Below, piece by piece: positions 60,396-64,000 of a DNA stretch of 64,000 nucleotides; within the stretch, counting starts at the first letter, position 1, and every line of letters starts with the position of its first letter. Source of the stretch: Pseudoroseomonas cervicalis (GTDB lineage Bacteria; Pseudomonadota; Alphaproteobacteria; Acetobacterales; Acetobacteraceae); NCBI RefSeq assembly GCF_030818485.1, contig NZ_JAUTAJ010000004.1, forward strand, positions 186,001-250,000, read 5' to 3'. The position numbers were made by a program, and so were the translations under genes. Below the pieces are notes generated by a model. The model searched no databases. It saw only the letters and a list, made by a program, of their open reading frames with translations, and had not been told where the DNA came from.

Positions 60396-61850
60396 ATGGC
60401 CGAACGCATGCTGCAATTCGTGCGACTTTCCCAACAGACGCCCGAGAAGCGCGCCGCCGCCGAACGCCGGGCCGATTTCGGCGAGATCTATCAGCGCTTC
60501 AGCGCCGAGCGCGCCGGTGAGCAGGCCAGCCGCTGCAGCCAGTGCGGCGTGCCCTTCTGCTCGATCCACTGCCCGCTGAACAACAACATCCCCGACTGGC
60601 TGAAGCTGACCGCCGAGGGGCGGCTGGAGGAGGCCTATGAGGTCTCCTCGGCCACCAACACCTTCCCCGAGATCTGCGGCCGCGTCTGTCCGCAGGACCG
60701 GCTCTGCGAAGGCAATTGCGTCATCGAGAAGGGCTTTGACAGTGTCACCATCGGCGCTGTCGAAAAGTATATTACGGATACCGCCTGGGAGCAGGGCTGG
60801 GTGAAGCCGCCCAAGCCCGCGCGCGAGGTGGAGCATTCGGTCGGCATCATCGGCGCCGGCCCCGCCGGCCTGGCGGCGGCCGAGCGGCTGCGGCTGCGCG
60901 GCTGGAAGGTCACGGTCTATGACCGCTATGACCGCGTCGGCGGGCTGATGATCTACGGCATCCCGAACTTCAAGCTGGAGAAGGAGGTCGTCCTCCGCCG
61001 CCACGCCCAGTATGCCGATGCGGGCATCGAATTCGTGCTGAATTGCCGCATCGGCCAGGACATCTCGCTGGCCGAGCTGCGCGCCAGGCATGACGCGGTG
61101 CTGATCGCCACCGGCGTCTACAAGGCGCGCGACATTGGCGGGCCGGGCTCGGACCTGGCCGGCATCGTGCCGGCGCTGGACTACCTCACCGCCTCCAACC
61201 GCGAGAATCTCGGCGACCATGTGCCGGAATTCGTCGATGGCACGCTGAACGCCGCCGGCAAGCGCGTCGTCGTCATCGGCGGCGGCGACACGGCGATGGA
61301 TTGCGTGCGCACCGCCATCCGCCAGGGTGCGGCCGCCGTCACCTGCCTCTATCGCCGCGACAAGGCGAATATGCCGGGCTCGATGCGCGAGGTGTCGAAT
61401 GCCGAGGAGGAGGGCGTGACCTTCTCCTGGCTCTCGGCGCCCGAGGGTTTCGAGGGGCAGGATGGCCGTGTTGCCGGTGTGCGCGCGGTGAAGATGCATC
61501 TCGGCCTGCCGGATGCGACCGGCCGCCAGCAGGTCGAGCCGATCCCGGGCAGCGGCTTCACCGAGCCCGCCGACCTGGTGATCAAGGCGCTGGGCTTCGA
61601 CCCCGAGGATCTGCCGACGCTGTTCGGCGAGCCGGGGCTGACCGTCAGCCGCTGGGGCACGCTGGCCATCGACCGCCGCAGCATGATGACGAAGCTGGAG
61701 GGCGTCTTCGCCGCCGGCGACATCGTGCGCGGCGCCTCGCTGGTGGTCTGGGGCATCCGCGACGGGCGCGATGTCGCCGAGCAGATCGAGGCCTATGTGC
61801 TGGCGCGCAAGGCGGCGGCCAGCGGCGCCCCGGCGATGGCGGCCGAGTGA
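60396..61850 (+). CDS. gltD: Glutamate synthase (NADPH) small subunit
   Basis: The 484-residue subunit supplies electrons to GltB. N-terminal cysteines for two 4Fe-4S clusters are in CSQCGVPFCSIHCPL and CGRVCPQDRLCEGNC. The FAD fold starts at VGIIGAGPAGLAAAERLR, and the NADPH fold at VVVIGGGDTAMDC. GVFAAGDIVRGASLVVWGI closes the FAD site. It is followed by a DUF2059 gene (TGATG overlap) and then gltB, so order is gltD-DUF2059-gltB, with the small subunit first. Confidence 0.96.
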   Translation: MAERMLQFVRLSQQTPEKRAAAERRADFGEIYQRFSAERAGEQASRCSQCGVPFCSIHCPLNNNIPDWLKLTAEGRLEEAYEVSSATNTFPEICGRVCPQDRLCEGNCVIEKGFDSVTIGAVEKYITDTAWEQGWVKPPKPAREVEHSVGIIGAGPAGLAAAERLRLRGWKVTVYDRYDRVGGLMIYGIPNFKLEKEVVLRRHAQYADAGIEFVLNCRIGQDISLAELRARHDAVLIATGVYKARDIGGPGSDLAGIVPALDYLTASNRENLGDHVPEFVDGTLNAAGKRVVVIGGGDTAMDCVRTAIRQGAAAVTCLYRRDKANMPGSMREVSNAEEEGVTFSWLSAPEGFEGQDGRVAGVRAVKMHLGLPDATGRQQVEPIPGSGFTEPADLVIKALGFDPEDLPTLFGEPGLTVSRWGTLAIDRRSMMTKLEGVFAAGDIVRGASLVVWGIRDGRDVAEQIEAYVLARKAAASGAPAMAAE

Positions 61851-62482
61851 TGCGCCCGCTCCTGCTCGCCGCCCCGCTGCTGCTGGCGGCGCCGATGGTG
61901 CTGGCGCAGCCCAGCCAGTTCGGCAGCGGTGCCGCGCCGGCCCCGTCCGCCCCGGCCCCGTCCGCCCCGGCGCAGCCCGCCCCGGCCGAGCGGGCGCCGG
62001 CCACGCCGCCCACCAAGGACGGCGCCGCCAGCACCGCCCCGCAGCGCCATGCCGGGCCGGAGCGCGAGGCGGCGATCGCCGCGGCGCGCGACCTGCTGGA
62101 GGCCAATGGCGCGCTGCAGCAGGCCGAGGCCGCCATGCAGCAGACGCTGCACCAGATGGCCGCCGGCGTCGCCCAGCAGAGCGGCCAGCCGGTGGCGCGG
62201 GTGATCGAGATCTTCGACACGGTGCTGATGCCGGAATTCCGCGCCCGCCTGCCGGAGCTGGGCGAGGCCATGGCCACCTCCTGGGCCGGCCATCTGAGCG
62301 CCGCCGATCTGCGCGCGCTGGCCGAATTCTACCGCTCGCCGCTCGGCCGGCGGCTGCGCGAGGCCACCAGCGCCGTCACCGCCGAGACCATGGAGTTCGG
62401 CGCGCGCTGGGGCCAGCAGGTCGGGCTGGACGCCATCACCAAGCATCGCGAGGCGCTGCGCGCCCGCGGCCTCCGCATCTGA
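61850..62482 (+). CDS. DUF2059-family secreted protein
   Basis: The 210-residue protein has a signal peptide (MRPLLLAAPLLLAAPMVLAQ), a Pro/Ala-rich linker (about 25-65) and a DUF2059 helical domain: AARDLLEANGALQQAEAAMQ, LMPEFRARLPELGEAMATSW and LRALAEFYRSPLGRRLREAT. The family is periplasmic with unknown function. It overlaps the gltD stop by one base (TGATG) and lies 60 bp before gltB, so it is co-transcribed with glutamate synthase, although no metabolic link is known. Confidence 0.88.
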   Translation: MRPLLLAAPLLLAAPMVLAQPSQFGSGAAPAPSAPAPSAPAQPAPAERAPATPPTKDGAASTAPQRHAGPEREAAIAAARDLLEANGALQQAEAAMQQTLHQMAAGVAQQSGQPVARVIEIFDTVLMPEFRARLPELGEAMATSWAGHLSAADLRALAEFYRSPLGRRLREATSAVTAETMEFGARWGQQVGLDAITKHREALRARGLRI

Positions 62483-62542
62483 ACCGAACCGAAAACCTCC
62501 ACCCGGGCTCCCCGGCCCGGCCGCGACCAGAGGGATCGCACC

Positions 62543-64000
62543 ATGAGCAACCTGCCCGAGACCGGTGCCGCCTTCGCCGAGAGCTACCGCCGCAACAACG
62601 ATCTGCTGACCGGCGCGGCGCATCTCGACACCACCGAGCATGATGCCTGCGGCGTCGGCCTGGTCGCCGCGCTGGACGGCAAGCCGCGCCGCGACGTGGT
62701 GCAGGCCGGCATCGACGCGCTGAAGGCGGTGTGGCACCGCGGCGCCGTGGATGCCGATGGCAAGACCGGCGACGGCGCCGGCATCCATGTCGAGATCCCG
62801 CAGGATTTCTTCGCCGAGGTGGTGGAGCGCGGCGGCGACCGGCTGCGCCCGGGCCGCATCGCGGTGGGCCAGGTCTTCCTGCCGAAGACCGATCTCGGCG
62901 CGCAGGAGCGCTGCCGCCAGATCGTCGAGACCGAGATCCTGAATGCCGGCTACAGCATCTATGGCTGGCGCCAGGTGCCGATCGACGTCTCCTGCATCGG
63001 CGAGAAGGCCAATGCGACGCGGCCCGAGATCGAGCAGATCCTGATCTTCGACCCCGAGCAGCGCGACATCGCGACGATGGAGCGCGACCTCTACGTCATC
63101 CGCCGCCGCATCGAGAAGCAGGCGCTGGCCGCCCAGGTGCCGGAACTCTATCTCTGCAGCCTCTCCGCCCGCTCGATCATCTACAAGGGCATGTTCCTGG
63201 CGGAGAATTTGACCGACTTCTATCCGGACCTGCTGGACGAGCGCTTCGTCAGCCGCTTCGCCATCTACCACCAGCGCTATTCCACGAACACGTTTCCGAC
63301 GTGGCGGTTGGCGCAGCCCTTCCGGATGCTCGCCCATAATGGCGAGATCAACACCGTCCATGGCAACATCAACTGGATGAAGAGCCACGAGACGCGGCTC
63401 GCCCATGCGCTGCTCGACCCCTATATGGACGACATCAAGCCGGTGGTGCAGGCCGGCGGCTCCGACACCGCGACGCTCGACAATGTCTTCGAGCTGCTGG
63501 TGCGCGGCGGCCGCGACGCGCCGATGGCCAAGGCGATGCTGATCCCCGAGAGCATCGGCAGCAATGCGACGATGCCCGAGGCGCATCGCGACCTGTTCAT
63601 GTACTGCAACGCGGTGATGGAGCCCTGGGACGGGCCGGCCGCCGTCTGCGCCACCGATGGCCGCTGGTGCATCGCCGGCCTCGACCGCAACGGGCTGCGC
63701 CCGATCCGCTACAACATCACCAGCAACAAGCTGCTGATCGTCGGCTCCGAGACCGGCATGGTGAAGCTGGCCGAGGGCGACATCATCGCCAAGGGCCGCG
63801 TCGGCCCCGGCCAGTGCATCGCCGTCGATCTCGAGGCGCCGCGCTTCTTCGGCGATACCGAGCTGAAGGATCTGATGGCCGCGCGCCACCCCTTTGGCGA
63901 GTGGATCAACCGCACCACCCGCATCGACGACATCGTGCGCGCCGATGTGGATGAGAGCCCGACGGTGACGGGGGAGGCGCTGCGCCGCCGCCAGCTGGCC
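62543..64000 (+). CDS. gltB: Glutamate synthase (NADPH) large subunit, N-terminal part
   Basis: The first 486 codons are in the window and the frame is open at the right edge. After a 35-residue propeptide, Cys36 (HDACGVGLVA) is the N-terminal nucleophile of the class II glutamine amidotransferase domain. Other signatures are GAVDADGKTGDGAGI, FAIYHQRYSTNTFPTWRLAQ, LAHNGEINTVHGNINWM and GLDRNGLRPIRY. The missing rest should hold the FMN/3Fe-4S synthase and glucan-like domains. AGAGGGAT precedes the start at 62543. Confidence 0.97.
   Translation, partial: MSNLPETGAAFAESYRRNNDLLTGAAHLDTTEHDACGVGLVAALDGKPRRDVVQAGIDALKAVWHRGAVDADGKTGDGAGIHVEIPQDFFAEVVERGGDRLRPGRIAVGQVFLPKTDLGAQERCRQIVETEILNAGYSIYGWRQVPIDVSCIGEKANATRPEIEQILIFDPEQRDIATMERDLYVIRRRIEKQALAAQVPELYLCSLSARSIIYKGMFLAENLTDFYPDLLDERFVSRFAIYHQRYSTNTFPTWRLAQPFRMLAHNGEINTVHGNINWMKSHETRLAHALLDPYMDDIKPVVQAGGSDTATLDNVFELLVRGGRDAPMAKAMLIPESIGSNATMPEAHRDLFMYCNAVMEPWDGPAAVCATDGRWCIAGLDRNGLRPIRYNITSNKLLIVGSETGMVKLAEGDIIAKGRVGPGQCIAVDLEAPRFFGDTELKDLMAARHPFGEWINRTTRIDDIVRADVDESPTVTGEALRRRQLA

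Overview
The window is very G+C-rich (roughly 70% by eye) chromosomal DNA. The gene set points to an alphaproteobacterium of the Acetobacteraceae, Roseomonas-like: a GcrA cell-cycle regulator, the TrcR/DUF1013 regulator, DUF3126 and DUF983 proteins, an aa3 oxidase cluster with CtaG and SURF1, a Bug-type tripartite tricarboxylate binding protein, and COQ9 next to peptide deformylase. The genus is inferred from gene content and protein style only. I see no rRNA, tRNA, CRISPR array, transposase or phage gene.

Layout. 0-2 kb: CHAP-domain lipoprotein and Bug binding protein. 2-3.8 kb: divergent terC and a lone tatA. 4-6 kb: mtnB-mtnD-mtnC of methionine salvage, joined by ATGA overlaps. 6-9 kb: CorA-type transporter and an ABC exporter. 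9.4-11.2 kb: acetamidase-family protein and gcrA. 11.3-16 kb (minus): a phosphonate-type importer, phnC-phnD2-phnD1-phnE1-phnE2, with two adjacent PhnD paralogs. 16-20 kb (minus): chemoreceptor, DMT permease, LysR regulator. 20-25 kb: SIMPL protein, unknown proteins, ATC-hydrolase-like protein, EamA permease, PmtA-like methyltransferase with an ArsR regulator. 25-31.3 kb: cytochrome c oxidase operon coxB-coxA-ctaB-(51-aa membrane protein)-ctaG-coxC-surf1, then an M32 carboxypeptidase overlapping surf1. 32.7-36 kb: small secreted protein, M20 amidohydrolase and dipeptide-type binding protein. 36-42 kb (minus): HPF/RaiA, small conserved protein, DUF983, MocR regulator, alpha/beta-hydrolase-fold protein, globin-coupled chemoreceptor. 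42-49 kb: divergent SDR and MFS genes, an RND efflux pump with its adaptor, rpsU. 49.5-54.6 kb: def-coq9, purE-purK, a highly expressed OmpA-type porin, a secreted protein. 54.8-60 kb: carbamoylase-family M20 enzyme, a frameshifted HTH regulator, two divergent YdcH/DUF465 genes, DUF3126, trcR, an NDUFA9-like NAD-binding protein. 60.4-64 kb: gltD, a DUF2059 protein and gltB, which runs off the right edge.

Most of the genes are housekeeping. The unusual material is mainly between genes. (1) A family of short repeats starts at or beside stop codons with a T-run followed by GGGCTGCCGCC; one copy forms the last codons of an ABC transporter gene and is tandemly duplicated as a ~141-bp unit. (2) Two 87-bp near-identical copies of another palindromic repeat lie in inverted orientation around phnD1-phnE1-phnE2. 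(3) Several 13-, 14-, 20- and 27-bp tandem repeats occur in intergenic DNA. (4) Two DnaA-box-like sites flank a GANTC site upstream of gcrA. (5) A CATACAATGT element occurs both in the MocR promoter and in a 10-bp-arm palindrome before DUF983. (6) Nested palindromes lie upstream of gltD. (7) A one-base frameshift in a C-run disrupts the HTH regulator next to the carbamoylase-family gene.
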